DNA of 64,000 bases from Flavobacterium psychrolimnae (GCF_003312425.1 NZ_QNUX01000011.1:1-64000), one strand, 5' to 3'; shown: positions 35,953-45,536, counted from the first letter of the stretch. The notes: a model not told the origin generated them from the sequence alone. A program made the numbers and translations.

Positions 35953-36615
35953 TTATCTTCTATTTAATACAATGACAGCGTTATCAACTACTTTAGTTTT
36001 TTCAATTTTGGCTTTTGTGCCATTTGATTTGTAATAGTAGTAATCGTCATCATTTGAGTTTTGGTTGTTACCAAAATCATTGTTGCCAAAACTATTTTGT
36101 CCATATTGGTAAGCTTTTCCTCCTTTTACGGCGCCAAAAGTATCAACAATTTGACCACGACGGTTGTAGATAATTTCTAATCCGCCCACTCTTTCTAATG
36201 CAAAACGGTTGTAGGTCATGTAAACAGAGCCAATTCTTTTTACTCTGTCATTCGCATCATAATTGATGAACACATTCCCAACTTGTCTTACTCGACCCAT
36301 ATTGTCGTGTTCCACTTTTACACCATAATTCCCATTTCGAACATTTCCTGGAGCGCCAAATGTTTTATTAACACTGTTTTTTCGGCTTGATTTGTAATAC
36401 ATATCTCGACCTGTTGTAGGGCGTGTATTAAAATCTAATTGTCCGTCAGGGAACACGAAGAACTCAATTCCTCTTTCTGTGAACACAATTGGGTCGGCGT
36501 TTCTAAAATCTACTGGAGATCTTCTTTCTACAGAAAAATCGATTTTCTCTGCTGCGTTCGCTATACTACCTCCAAAAACGAAGATACTAGCAACTAAAAG
36601 GGTAATTTTTTTCAT
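35953..36615 (-). CDS. secreted protein of unknown function (220 aa)
   Basis: MKKITLLVASIFVFGGSIANAAEK is a signal peptide. The middle contains three related short units built on YD/YN..R: VRQVGNVFINYDANDRVKRI, GSVYMTYNRFALERV and GGLEIIYNRRGQIV, which look like beta hairpins. An Asn/Gly-rich stretch and a run of Asp and Tyr (DDDYYYYK) precede the basic C-terminus. Similar proteins are frequent in Flavobacterium, but I know of no function. It is a single-gene unit with its own terminator. Confidence 0.82.
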   Translation of the reverse strand: MKKITLLVASIFVFGGSIANAAEKIDFSVERRSPVDFRNADPIVFTERGIEFFVFPDGQLDFNTRPTTGRDMYYKSSRKNSVNKTFGAPGNVRNGNYGVKVEHDNMGRVRQVGNVFINYDANDRVKRIGSVYMTYNRFALERVGGLEIIYNRRGQIVDTFGAVKGGKAYQYGQNSFGNNDFGNNQNSNDDDYYYYKSNGTKAKIEKTKVVDNAVIVLNRR

Positions 36616-36995
36616 GATATAGTTATTTTGAATTTTGCCTACTCTTAAGCTTTTCGGCTTTCGCTTTTTGTGTTATTTGATTTAGGATATTCAAGTAGCA
36701 TGCCAAAATTTTTAATCATGGTCTTGTGTTTTGAGAGTGAATGTTATTTTTAAGGTTTTAAATAGTTTTAAATCAATGTTTTGTGACTTTAAAGTAATTT
36801 TATGAAATACGATATATTAAGATTTTTTTAATAGAATAGAAGGTTCGTTTTATACTTTTTCTTGCTGTTTTTACAATTAAATAATTCCAATAAAAGAGAA
36901 ATCATCTTGTTTTTAAAAACTTTTAGTATGAAAACTACTTATCAACAGTGCTTAAAATTAACTTATGTTACGAACTCGCTTCAACTGATATTGAG
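36616..36995. other. AT-rich intergenic region, no gene seen
   Basis: This 380-base stretch between divergent genes holds no convincing coding sequence. A 30-codon frame from about 36927 overlaps the umuC promoter and start and looks like chance. I see no recognisable SOS-box palindrome, although the downstream genes suggest damage control. Confidence 0.6.
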
Positions 36996-37003
36996 TAATT
37001 TTG
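36996..37003 (+). promoter_or_regulatory. possible umuC promoter, -7 box
   Basis: TAATTTTG lies only four bases before the umuC ATG, the same distance as at pth. The message would be leaderless or nearly so. No clear TTG is present upstream. Confidence 0.45.
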
Positions 37004-37007
37004 TAGC

Positions 37008-38282
37008 ATGTATGCATTAGTCGATTGTAACAATTTTTACGCTTCCTGCGAACGTGTTTTTCAGCCGAAATTCAACGGGAAACCGGTTGCGATTTTGTCA
37101 AATAATGATGGCTGTGTTATTTCCAGAAGTAATGAAGCGAAAGCGGTTGGGATTGCTATGGGTGCGCCAGCATTCCAGATTAAGGAATTGGTAAAAGAGA
37201 AAAATGTACAAGTATTTTCTTCAAATTATGCGTTGTATGGTGATTTGAGCAATCGCGTGATGGCAATTTTAGGTCAGTTTACACCAAATCTAGAAATTTA
37301 CAGCATCGACGAAGCGTTCCTGAATTTTGATGGTTTGACGATTTCCAATTATCATGATTATGGAATCCAAATGAAAACCCGTGTGCAAAAATGGGTAGGA
37401 ATTCCCGTTTGCATTGGCTTTGCCGAAACCAAAGCATTGTCAAAAGTAGCCAACAAAATTGCTAAAAAATTCCAAGACAGAACTAAAGGGGTTTACGTTA
37501 TTGATAGTGAAGAAAAACGTATCAAAGCCTTGAAATGGACAAAGATTGAAGACGTTTGGGGCATTGGTTACCGAATGAATAAAAAGATGAAAGCCAAGAA
37601 TATTGTGACTGCTTTAGATTTTACTGCACCGCAACACGAAGCTTGGATCAAAAAAGAAATGGGCGTGATTGGTATGCGTTTAAAATACGAACTCGAAGGA
37701 AAATCAGTCTTGGATTTAGAACCTATCGTAGACCAAAAGAAAAGTATTGCCACGACCCGAAGTTTTCCAAAACAAATTGCTGATTTTGATTTGTTGCGGG
37801 AACGTGTTGCTACTTTTGCCTCTGTTTGCGCTGAGAAATTGCGAAAACAAAACTCCTGCTGTCATACTATTATTGTGATGCTTGTGGTGGATAAACATAC
37901 GGTTAAAACCTCCAAATATTATTTTAACATGGCGATTACATTGCCGTATGCATCAAATTCTACGTTGACAATTTCCAATGCTGCTATCGTAATGTTAAAA
38001 AAACTGCACCAAGGAAATGAGCATTTGAAATTCAAAAAAGCGGGCGTTATTGTCACTGAATTGATTGATGAGAATAAGAAACAATTGCAGCTGTTTGATG
38101 AGGAAAATCCAAAACATTTGCTATTGATGAAAGTAATGGACGGCCTGAATAAAAAAATTGGTGACAAGAAAGTGAAGTTGGCTACCCAAAATTTAAGTTT
38201 GACCTGGAATATGAATCAGAAGCATTTGTCACCTAAATACACCACTAATTTTAAAGATATACTCGAAATCAAATGTCAATAA
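37008..38282 (+). CDS. umuC: Y-family DNA polymerase, UmuC-like
   Basis: This is the catalytic subunit of a translesion polymerase V. ALVDCNNFYASCERVFQP holds the first metal-binding Asp and the steric-gate-like region. YSIDEAFLNFDG holds the catalytic Asp-Glu pair. VCIGFAETKALSKVANKIAKK and WGIGYRMNKKMKA form the thumb with its helix-hairpin-helix. The C-terminal little-finger domain is present, and 424 residues is normal. It overlaps umuD by ten bases, with the polymerase gene first. Confidence 0.95.
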   Translation: MYALVDCNNFYASCERVFQPKFNGKPVAILSNNDGCVISRSNEAKAVGIAMGAPAFQIKELVKEKNVQVFSSNYALYGDLSNRVMAILGQFTPNLEIYSIDEAFLNFDGLTISNYHDYGIQMKTRVQKWVGIPVCIGFAETKALSKVANKIAKKFQDRTKGVYVIDSEEKRIKALKWTKIEDVWGIGYRMNKKMKAKNIVTALDFTAPQHEAWIKKEMGVIGMRLKYELEGKSVLDLEPIVDQKKSIATTRSFPKQIADFDLLRERVATFASVCAEKLRKQNSCCHTIIVMLVVDKHTVKTSKYYFNMAITLPYASNSTLTISNAAIVMLKKLHQGNEHLKFKKAGVIVTELIDENKKQLQLFDEENPKHLLLMKVMDGLNKKIGDKKVKLATQNLSLTWNMNQKHLSPKYTTNFKDILEIKCQ

Positions 38283-38713
38283 ACAAAGATCAAAAACTGA
38301 CTTTTTTTCTCCCTGATTTTGAAAGTGAATTGCGAATTCCTTTCATCAGCGAAGGTGTTTCGGCAGGATTTCCATCGCCGGCGGCTGATTTTATGGAAAT
38401 GAGCATTGATTTGAACAAACAATTAAGCGAAAATCCGTTGGCAACTTTTTATATAAAAGTCAAGGGAAATTCCATGATCGATGCCGGAATCAATGACAAA
38501 GATGTTCTTGTGGTGGATCGAAGTTTAGAACCGCAAAACAATAAAATTGCGATTTGTTTTATCGACGGAGAGTTTACGGTGAAACGCATGCAAGTTGAGA
38601 AAGACTGTTTGTATCTGATGCCTGAAAATCCCAATTATGCTCCGATAAAAGTCACCGAAGAAAACCAATTAATCATTTGGGGAATTGTTACCTATGTGAT
38701 TAAAAAATTATAA
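38273..38713 (+). CDS. umuD: UmuD-like S24 peptidase, translesion synthesis subunit
   Basis: UmuD cuts itself when RecA is activated and then joins UmuC in polymerase V. The 146 residues contain a likely cleavage site SAG in VSAGFPSPAADF, the catalytic Ser in VKGNSMIDAGI, and the catalytic Lys in DGEFTVKRM. No DNA-binding domain precedes the peptidase, so it is UmuD rather than LexA. It starts inside the end of umuC. Confidence 0.94.
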   Translation: MSINKDQKLTFFLPDFESELRIPFISEGVSAGFPSPAADFMEMSIDLNKQLSENPLATFYIKVKGNSMIDAGINDKDVLVVDRSLEPQNNKIAICFIDGEFTVKRMQVEKDCLYLMPENPNYAPIKVTEENQLIIWGIVTYVIKKL

Positions 38714-38747
38714 TTAAATCTTTTATTTCGAATTGGAATTATTAAAT

Positions 38748-38755
38748 TAGATTTG
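38748..38755 (+). promoter_or_regulatory. possible promoter of the TlpA-like gene
   Basis: TAGATTTG fits TAnnTTTG, 26 bases before the ATG. TTG at 38733-38735 is closer than usual. Confidence 0.42.
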
Positions 38756-38781
38756 ATTAACAATATTTAAACCACAGTTTT

Positions 38782-39786
38782 ATGACAAAATTATTTTGTA
38801 TCGTATTCGCATTTTTTTGCTTTTCTAACGGTATTGCTCAGATGAAATCGAAAATGTCTTTTCAGGCTGAAATATCCAATAGAAACACGGATTCTATTTT
38901 TATTCGAAACAGACAAAATGGAAAATTACTCAAAACGATAGCAATCAATAAGGAGGGAATTTTTAAAGATACCTTGAGTATTGCTGAAGGGATTTACATG
39001 CTTTATGACGGTAAGGAATACGCTAAAATATTTATCAAAAATGGGTTTGATTTAAAACTTAAAATCGATGCTCAAAAATTTGATGAATCTATGGTGTTTT
39101 CTGGAAAGGGAGCAGTCGAAAACAATTATATGGTGCAAAGTTCGCTTTTGGATGCTAAATATGATTACACTTCTCTTTTAGCTTCAGATCAGGAGACTTT
39201 TAAAAGAGTAGTGGATGACAAAAAAAAATCTAGTTTTGCGCGTTTAGAAAATAAAAATTTAGACCTTAATTTTCAAGCACTTCAAAAAAAGGACATTGAA
39301 AGTTCGATACTTGGTTTAACTAGTTATTATAACCAAGTATTGGATAATAATAAATTAAACGGTTCCGTTTCTCCATCATTTGATTATGATAATTATAAAG
39401 GTGGAAAAACAAAATTGGAAGATTTTAAAGGTAAGTACGTTTATTTAGATATTTGGGCTACTTGGTGCGGTCCTTGTATAGCTGAAGTTCCTTTTCTAAA
39501 AAAAGCAGAAGAACTTTATCGAAATAAAAATATAGTTTTTATAAGTATTTCAATTGATAAATTAAAAGATTTAGATAAGTGGAAAACGATGGTTAATAAA
39601 AAAGAATTAGGCGGCGTTCAGCTTTTTGCGGATAACGATTGGAATTCAGATTTTATAAAAGCTTACGGAATTAAATCTATTCCAAGATTTATTTTGATAG
39701 ATCCAAATGGAAAAGTTGTTAAAGCAGATGCAGCAAGGCCATCTTCTCCGAAATTTAATGAAGAAATAGGAGCTTTTTTGAATTAA
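38782..39786 (+). CDS. TlpA/ResA-like thioredoxin with N-terminal DUF4369-like domain
   Basis: MTKLFCIVFAFFCFSNGIAQMK is a signal peptide. Residues 25-115 form a beta-rich domain of the DUF4369 type (NTDSIFIRNRQNGKLLKTIAIN, YDGKEYAKIFIKNGFDLKLKID). A helical linker follows, then a thioredoxin domain from about residue 205 with YLDIWATWCGPCIAEVPFLKK (CGPC) and a cis-Pro loop in IKSIPRFILIDPNGK. It is probably a periplasmic thiol reductase. The length is 334 residues, and it is a single gene with a strong terminator. Confidence 0.9.
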   Translation: MTKLFCIVFAFFCFSNGIAQMKSKMSFQAEISNRNTDSIFIRNRQNGKLLKTIAINKEGIFKDTLSIAEGIYMLYDGKEYAKIFIKNGFDLKLKIDAQKFDESMVFSGKGAVENNYMVQSSLLDAKYDYTSLLASDQETFKRVVDDKKKSSFARLENKNLDLNFQALQKKDIESSILGLTSYYNQVLDNNKLNGSVSPSFDYDNYKGGKTKLEDFKGKYVYLDIWATWCGPCIAEVPFLKKAEELYRNKNIVFISISIDKLKDLDKWKTMVNKKELGGVQLFADNDWNSDFIKAYGIKSIPRFILIDPNGKVVKADAARPSSPKFNEEIGAFLN

Positions 39787-39798
39787 GAGTTTTTATAT

Positions 39799-39844
39799 AA
39801 AAAGAGGCTGTTCGAAAAATACTTTTCGAACAGCCTCTTTTTTT
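39799..39844. terminator. bidirectional terminator between the TlpA-like gene and the RND pump gene
   Basis: AAAAGAGGCTGTTCGAAAA and its complement form a stem of about 18 pairs around a three-base loop. The left side begins with an A run and the right side ends in a T run, so it can serve both convergent genes. Confidence 0.9.
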
Positions 39845-39863
39845 AACCCAACTTCTAATATTC

Positions 39864-42800
39864 CTAAACCGTATGTTTTGGATTAAAACCATCTTCGCTT
39901 AACTCGATGTGGTCATAATCAGCAACCATTTCCGCTTCGTAATCAACTTTTTCTCCTTTAGAGAATTTAGCAATTAGCTTCTCCATGATTTCGTAAATTA
40001 CTGGAACGACAATCAAGGTTAGGAATAAGGAACTTATTAATCCACCAATAATTACCCATGCCAAACCATTTTTCCATTCGGCTCCAGCTCCAGCGGCTAA
40101 TGCAATAGGGAACATACCAAAAACCATTGCAATTGTTGTCATTAAAATTGGACGAAGACGCGCATGATTCGCTTGAATTAATGCGGTTCTAATGGTTTCA
40201 CCAGCAGCTCTACGTTGGTTGGTGTAATCCACAAGCATGATCGCATTCTTACATACCAGACCAATAAGCATGATGACTCCAAGAATCGTAAAGATGTTCA
40301 AGGTGTTATTCGTTAATGCTAATGCTAGTAATGCTCCAATGAATGAAAGCGGAATAGCAAATAATACTACGAATGGATGCACAAAACTGTCGTATAAGGA
40401 AACCATTACAAGGTAAACTAAGATAATGGCAGCCAATAAAGCAATTCCTAATGTTCCAAAACCTTCTGACTGGTTTTCTTGATCACCACCCCAAATGTAG
40501 TTGACACCCGTAGGTTTCTTTAGTTGATCTATTTTTTCTTGCCATTGCGCAACAATTGTTCCAGAAGCAACTCCCACGTTTTGCCCTTTTACTGTCACCG
40601 ATGCCGTTTTGTCCCTACGTTCCAATTGGCTTGGACCAGAACCTTCCGTAACGGTTGCAAATTGATTTAACTTGATTTGTTGACCCATATCATTGATGAA
40701 AATCAAGTTGCTTACATCAGCAATACTTTTTCTATCGAATGCATTGTATTTAATATTGATGTCATATTCGTATTCTCCAGCTCTAAAACGTCCGTCGGTA
40801 TTCCCGCTAAAAGCCGTTTGCATTGTAATACCAACTGTTTGTAAACTCAAACCAAGTGCGGCCATTTTATCTCTGTCCACTTTTACGTTTACTTCAGGAT
40901 TTCCATCTTCCACAGATAATTCTATTTCTGTTGCTCCTGGAATAGTACGCAATTCTTTTTCAGCAGCAATGGCAAATTTCATGGCACTTGCTACATCTGG
41001 ACCCGTTACAATAAGCCCTAAAGTAGCATCTTCAGCCGTTCCTAAAATACCTACCGGAACGGTTTTAACTTTTGCACCAACTAATAGTTTTTCTAATTTA
41101 CGTTTGGTTTTTGCAGCGTAAACATTTGCAGGTTCATCGCGTTGGTCTAATTGGACCATTTTCACGTTAATTTCTGATTTGTATGCAGTTGCTTGCGAAG
41201 CTCCAAGCCCACCACTGGTTTGACCCACAATAGTAAACTGGCTTTCGACAAAAGCTTCGTTCTCTAGAAAAGCTTCAGCTTTTTGTGTCATGAAGTTAGT
41301 TTGTTCTAGCGAGGCATCTTTTGGCATTTCGATTTGAACTAAAAACTCACCACTGTCTGATGCTGCAAAGAATTCACCTCCAATAAACCCTGCAGGAACC
41401 AATGCAATTGAGCTGAAAAAGATAACTAAAACAATAGCTAGTGTTGTTTTGTAATGATCTAAACTCCAAGTCAATAATCCAGAAATCCAGTTGATGAAAC
41501 GCGTTAAATAACTTTCAAAACCAAGGATGATTCTTCCGAAAAGGTTTTTACCTTCAATATGTTCTAATTTTCCGTATCTAGATGATAACCAAGGAATAAT
41601 AGTAAATGATGCCACTAATGATAGTAAAGTAGATATAATTACCGTTACGCAAAACTGCGTAATAATATTAGAAACCAATCCAGAACTCAATGCAATTGGT
41701 AAAAACACAACCACAATTACAAGCGTAATCGATACTACAGTTCCACCAATTTCGGCTGTACCATCATAGGCAGCACGAACTTTGTTTTTGCCCATTTCCA
41801 TGTGCCTGTATATATTTTCTAGAACCACAATAGCATCATCCACAAGAATACCAACAACGAGAGACAATCCTAATAAACTCATTAAGTTCAAGGTGTATCC
41901 CATTAAATAAATCCCGATGAAGGTAGCAATTAACGAAGCTGGAATAGAAACCATTACAATCAATGAGTTTCGAATACTGTGTAAGAAAAACAACATTACA
42001 AACGCTACTAAAAGTACTGCAATAAGTAAATCATGTACCACGGCATCAGCAGCTTCAAGTGTAAATACAGTACTGTCTTTTGCTATTTCTAGTTTTAATT
42101 CAGTCGTTTTGTACTCCGCTTCTAGTTTAGCAATTGTTTTCACCAACTCTTCACTCACCGCAACCGCATTAGCATCGGACTGTTTTATGATTTGCAAAAT
42201 AATAGCACTTTTCTGATTGACACGAGCTACTTTTTCAGTGATTTTTTGTGTGTCTTGAACATCAGCGATTTCGCCTAAACGAACTTGGATTCCGTTTTTA
42301 GAAGAAACAATTAAGTTTCTTAACTCTTCAACATTCTTATATTTTCCGGCTAAACGGATTAATATTTTTTGCTCACGGGTTTGAATATTTCCGGTTGGGA
42401 AATCCAAGTTGGAGGATAAAATGTTCTGTTGCACTTGCGGTACCGAAAGTCCGTAGGCTTGCATTTTTACAGCGTCAAGATTGACTTGAATTTCTCTTTC
42501 TTGTCCACCGGTAATGTTTACTTGTGCGACTCCTTGTACACGAGATAATACGGGCGCTAATTTTTTATCAACTAAGTCATAAAATTCAACTTCGTCCATT
42601 TTTCCGTTGGCACCAATGGTCATAATTGGTAAATCGCTCAAAGAAAACTTGTTTAGGGAAGGGGCGTCCGCATCATCCGGTAAGTCGTTTATAATAGCAT
42701 TTATCTTTCGCTGCGCATCGTTCATCGAAATATTAACATCAGCATTTGATGTCAGTGTTATAGACACCGAAGATAAACTTTCAAAGGATTTAGAGTCGAT

Positions 42801-43037
42801 TTTCTTAATGTTTTCTAAAGAGGAAATCGCGTCTTCAATCTTTTTAGTAACGGTATTTTCGACCTCACTAGGTGATGCACCAGGATATACAGTTGCAATC
42901 GAAATTACGTTAGTTTCAAATTTTGGAATCAATTCGTAGCCTAATTGGCTGTAACTAAACAATCCTCCTAAAGTTAGTATCGTAAACAATACGATGACTA
43001 AGGAAGGACGTTTTATGGATATTTCTGCTAATTTCAT
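39864..43037 (-). CDS. RND-family multidrug efflux permease (HAE1-like)
   Basis: The 1057-residue inner-membrane pump has the two-fold RND layout: 12 membrane helices and two large periplasmic loops. SIKRPSLVIVLFTILTLGG is the first helix. SLLGLSLVVGILVDDAIVVLENIYRHMEMG contains the proton-relay Asp pair of TM4. The second half has FTILGVIMLIGLVCKNAIMLVDYTNQRR and ANHARLRPILMTTIAMVFGMFPIAL. It exports drugs, dyes or detergent-like molecules with the fusion protein and TolC-like partner encoded just upstream. It is the last gene of the tetR-led operon. Substrate is unknown. Confidence 0.95.
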   Translation of the reverse strand: MKLAEISIKRPSLVIVLFTILTLGGLFSYSQLGYELIPKFETNVISIATVYPGASPSEVENTVTKKIEDAISSLENIKKIDSKSFESLSSVSITLTSNADVNISMNDAQRKINAIINDLPDDADAPSLNKFSLSDLPIMTIGANGKMDEVEFYDLVDKKLAPVLSRVQGVAQVNITGGQEREIQVNLDAVKMQAYGLSVPQVQQNILSSNLDFPTGNIQTREQKILIRLAGKYKNVEELRNLIVSSKNGIQVRLGEIADVQDTQKITEKVARVNQKSAIILQIIKQSDANAVAVSEELVKTIAKLEAEYKTTELKLEIAKDSTVFTLEAADAVVHDLLIAVLLVAFVMLFFLHSIRNSLIVMVSIPASLIATFIGIYLMGYTLNLMSLLGLSLVVGILVDDAIVVLENIYRHMEMGKNKVRAAYDGTAEIGGTVVSITLVIVVVFLPIALSSGLVSNIITQFCVTVIISTLLSLVASFTIIPWLSSRYGKLEHIEGKNLFGRIILGFESYLTRFINWISGLLTWSLDHYKTTLAIVLVIFFSSIALVPAGFIGGEFFAASDSGEFLVQIEMPKDASLEQTNFMTQKAEAFLENEAFVESQFTIVGQTSGGLGASQATAYKSEINVKMVQLDQRDEPANVYAAKTKRKLEKLLVGAKVKTVPVGILGTAEDATLGLIVTGPDVASAMKFAIAAEKELRTIPGATEIELSVEDGNPEVNVKVDRDKMAALGLSLQTVGITMQTAFSGNTDGRFRAGEYEYDINIKYNAFDRKSIADVSNLIFINDMGQQIKLNQFATVTEGSGPSQLERRDKTASVTVKGQNVGVASGTIVAQWQEKIDQLKKPTGVNYIWGGDQENQSEGFGTLGIALLAAIILVYLVMVSLYDSFVHPFVVLFAIPLSFIGALLALALTNNTLNIFTILGVIMLIGLVCKNAIMLVDYTNQRRAAGETIRTALIQANHARLRPILMTTIAMVFGMFPIALAAGAGAEWKNGLAWVIIGGLISSLFLTLIVVPVIYEIMEKLIAKFSKGEKVDYEAEMVADYDHIELSEDGFNPKHTV

Positions 43038-43060
43038 TTTTTTATTTTAAAAGAGTGATA

Positions 43061-43120
43061 AGTGATAAGTGAATAGTAAATAGTAAAAAGCTTTTGGCTA
43101 ATAACTGTTCACTAATCACT
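43061..43120. repeat. imperfect inverted repeat between the fusion-protein and pump genes
   Basis: AGTGATAAGTGAATAGT (43061-43077) is matched in reverse complement at 43104-43120 (15 of 17 bases), around a 26-base middle containing AAAAGCTTTT. It fills most of the 90-base gap inside the efflux operon and could slow RNA decay or reduce read-through. Confidence 0.65.
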
Positions 43121-43127
43121 AATTACT

Positions 43128-44189
43128 TTATTTAATAACTTCCACTTTAGATCCGTCTTGAAGGTTGATTTGACCGGTAACAATTACAGTTTCACCCTCT
43201 GAAAGTCCGTTTAAAACTTCTACTTTATCACCAAGAATTCTTCCGGCTGTAACCGTTTTCAGTTTAGCAGTTCCGTTTTCGATTACAAATATTTCATTGC
43301 TGCTCACACTTCCTACGAAAGCATTTCTAGGAACAACCATCAACGATTGTTTTCCTTGATTTGCAGAAAATTCAGCAGTTCCGTACATTCCTGCTTTCAA
43401 ATCATTTGCTGCATTATTAGCAATTTCTATTTCTACAGGAAAGTTCAAACTCGCATCCGATTTTGGGGCGATGAACGAGATTTTTCCTGAGAATGTTGCA
43501 TCTGGATACACACTTGCTTTTACAGATAGTGTCGTTCCTACTTTTAAACCTGCAACCTGATTTTCATTGACATTGACCTTTAGTTTCAATTTAGAAACAT
43601 TAACAATGTCAAACAATTGTGTTCCGGCACCAAGAACCGATCCTGGTTCAACGTATTTTTTGTTCACAATTCCGTTGATTGTCGCTTTGATGTTCGTATC
43701 GCCAATATTCACTTTTGCTTGTTGCAACCTTGATTTTGAAGTCACTAAACTCAATTTAGCCTGATCCAATTGTTGTTTAGTCACACCTCCAGTTTTGAAA
43801 GCATTTTCAAAACGACTGTAATCAGTCAATGCATTTTGATACGAAGCTTGTGCGGTTTGTAAATCAGCTGTAATTTGTTCGCTTCTTACAATTGCCAGCG
43901 TTTGACCAATGCGCACTCTGTCGCCTTCATCAACTAAAACACGAACTACTCTTCCTGGCTTCTCAGCAGAAAAACTCAATTCTTGTAGCGGTGCAAAATT
44001 TCCATTGGCTACAAAATCAAGAGAAACTTCTTCGGTTTTTACCGTTGCTACTTTTACTGAAATGCTAGCATTTTTCTCTGCTACTACAGCAGTTTTTGCT
44101 TCATTTTCTTTTTTATTATTGGTTAAAACGTAGGCAATAACCCCTAAAGTGGCAACAATTAGTACTATGGTAAGTATGCTTTTTTTCAT
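43128..44189 (-). CDS. RND efflux membrane fusion protein
   Basis: This periplasmic adaptor links the pump to the outer-membrane channel. It has an N-terminal anchor (KKSILTIVLIVATLGVIAYVL), a lipoyl-like half (ERPGRV-type LSFSAEKPGRVVRVLVDEGDRVRIGQTLAIV), an alpha-helical hairpin from about residue 110 to 155, the second lipoyl half (IKATINGIVNKKYVEPGSVL), a beta-barrel and the membrane-proximal domain. The 353 residues are typical of the HlyD/AcrA group. It lies four bases after the TolC-like gene. Confidence 0.94.
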   Translation of the reverse strand: MKKSILTIVLIVATLGVIAYVLTNNKKENEAKTAVVAEKNASISVKVATVKTEEVSLDFVANGNFAPLQELSFSAEKPGRVVRVLVDEGDRVRIGQTLAIVRSEQITADLQTAQASYQNALTDYSRFENAFKTGGVTKQQLDQAKLSLVTSKSRLQQAKVNIGDTNIKATINGIVNKKYVEPGSVLGAGTQLFDIVNVSKLKLKVNVNENQVAGLKVGTTLSVKASVYPDATFSGKISFIAPKSDASLNFPVEIEIANNAANDLKAGMYGTAEFSANQGKQSLMVVPRNAFVGSVSSNEIFVIENGTAKLKTVTAGRILGDKVEVLNGLSEGETVIVTGQINLQDGSKVEVIK

Positions 44190-44193
44190 TTTG

Positions 44194-45534
44194 TTAATTA
44201 TTTATAAGTGTTTTTAATTCGCCTTTTGATTTGATTAATTGTATTTCTGCCAGTTTGTATTCCAATACGGCCGATGTGTAGTTGTTTTGTGCTTCCGTCA
44301 AAGAGTTTTCGGCATCCAATAAGTCAGTTAAAGAAGCTAATCCCTGAACATAATTATTTCTAGTATTGTCTAAAACTTCTTTGGCTAATTGCGCATTCTC
44401 TTTTTGATTGTTGATGGTAGTTAAACTGTTATCAATTTGCGTTTTTGCATTGGCGAAAGCCAGATCAAGCGCTAATTTAGTGTCAAGTAAATCTTCTTGA
44501 ACAGTTCTAATTTCAATATCGGCTTGTCTTACTTTGGCACGAGTTCCAAAACCAGTAAAAATAGGTACTTTCAAATTCAGTCCAATTGATGAGAAATCAG
44601 ACCAATAAACTCCGTCAGCAGGTTTTCCTCCAATAGGCATTTTTGGGCCTTGACCAATATAATTGTATCCGGCGTTCAATGATAATGTTGGGTAATAAGA
44701 AGCTTCAACAGCCTTTTTTTGATAAAATAAAAGTTGTTCTTGTTTCTTCAAAAGCAAGTATTCCGTTCTGTTAGTTGTATTTGGAATTTCAGATAGTGCT
44801 TGTGGTCCTACTTCAAATGCAGTTTGTGGAATCTCAATTTGAGTTTCTATCGGCATTCCCATGTAAAATTTCAACGCATTTTCCTGAATTTGAACCGCAT
44901 TCAGCACTTGTTGACGTTGCGTATTGATGTTTGAAATCTTTACTAAAATTCGATCCAAATCAATTTTCTTAGCTAATCCGTTGTCAAATTGCCCTTTGAT
45001 AATGTCTTTTACTTTATTGGTATTTTTGTAAGTACTATCAATAACTGTCAGTTTTTGTCTTTGAACATAAACTTGATAATAATTATTGGCTACGCGTTCA
45101 ATTACTTGTTCTTCGCTCAACTGGTTGTTGATTTGGTAAAACTCTCTAGTAGATTTTGCCGCCTTCAAACCGGTAAAAACCGTTTGGTCGAAAATTGCTT
45201 GAGTCAAAGAAACACCTGCTGTTGAAACCCATTTTTGACCAAAAGCGGCCTGAATAGTTGTTCCTGGTTGTCCAAATCCAGCTCCGTCAATTACAGTAGT
45301 TTGAATCACAGGATTGTAAGTCAAATTTCCGTTTGCCGATATTTGTGGCAATGCTCTGGAGCGCACTTCCTGAATTTGGTATTCGCTGTTCTCCACTTGC
45401 AGTTTTGCTTTTTTGGCATCGGCTTTATTCTCTAAAGCGTAATTTATTGCCTCTTTGAGCGTAAGTGTTCTTACTACCTGGGCATTGACGCCAAGAGTAA
45501 ATGTTAAGATTATAAAAAGAATTGTTTTTTTCAT
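44194..45534 (-). CDS. TolC-family outer-membrane efflux protein
   Basis: MKKTILFIILTFTLGVNAQVV is a signal peptide. The 446-residue protein shows the internal duplication of TolC channels: long helices with LTLKEAINYALENKADAKKAKLQVENSE at the start of the first half, and SSIGLNLKVPIFTGFGTRAKVRQADIEI and LTDLLDAENSLTEAQNNYTSAVLEYKLAEIQLIKSKG in the second. It forms the exit duct of the efflux system. It lies two bases after the tetR stop, so regulator and pump share one message. Confidence 0.95.
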   Translation of the reverse strand: MKKTILFIILTFTLGVNAQVVRTLTLKEAINYALENKADAKKAKLQVENSEYQIQEVRSRALPQISANGNLTYNPVIQTTVIDGAGFGQPGTTIQAAFGQKWVSTAGVSLTQAIFDQTVFTGLKAAKSTREFYQINNQLSEEQVIERVANNYYQVYVQRQKLTVIDSTYKNTNKVKDIIKGQFDNGLAKKIDLDRILVKISNINTQRQQVLNAVQIQENALKFYMGMPIETQIEIPQTAFEVGPQALSEIPNTTNRTEYLLLKKQEQLLFYQKKAVEASYYPTLSLNAGYNYIGQGPKMPIGGKPADGVYWSDFSSIGLNLKVPIFTGFGTRAKVRQADIEIRTVQEDLLDTKLALDLAFANAKTQIDNSLTTINNQKENAQLAKEVLDNTRNNYVQGLASLTDLLDAENSLTEAQNNYTSAVLEYKLAEIQLIKSKGELKTLINN

Positions 45535-45536
45535 TG

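Noticed and set aside
36616..36995. An SOS (LexA) box before umuC
   Set aside because: I found no convincing palindrome of a known LexA type, and the site in this group is not certain.
36927..37019. A 30-codon frame upstream of umuC
   Set aside because: It overlaps the umuC promoter and start codon and has no conserved features.
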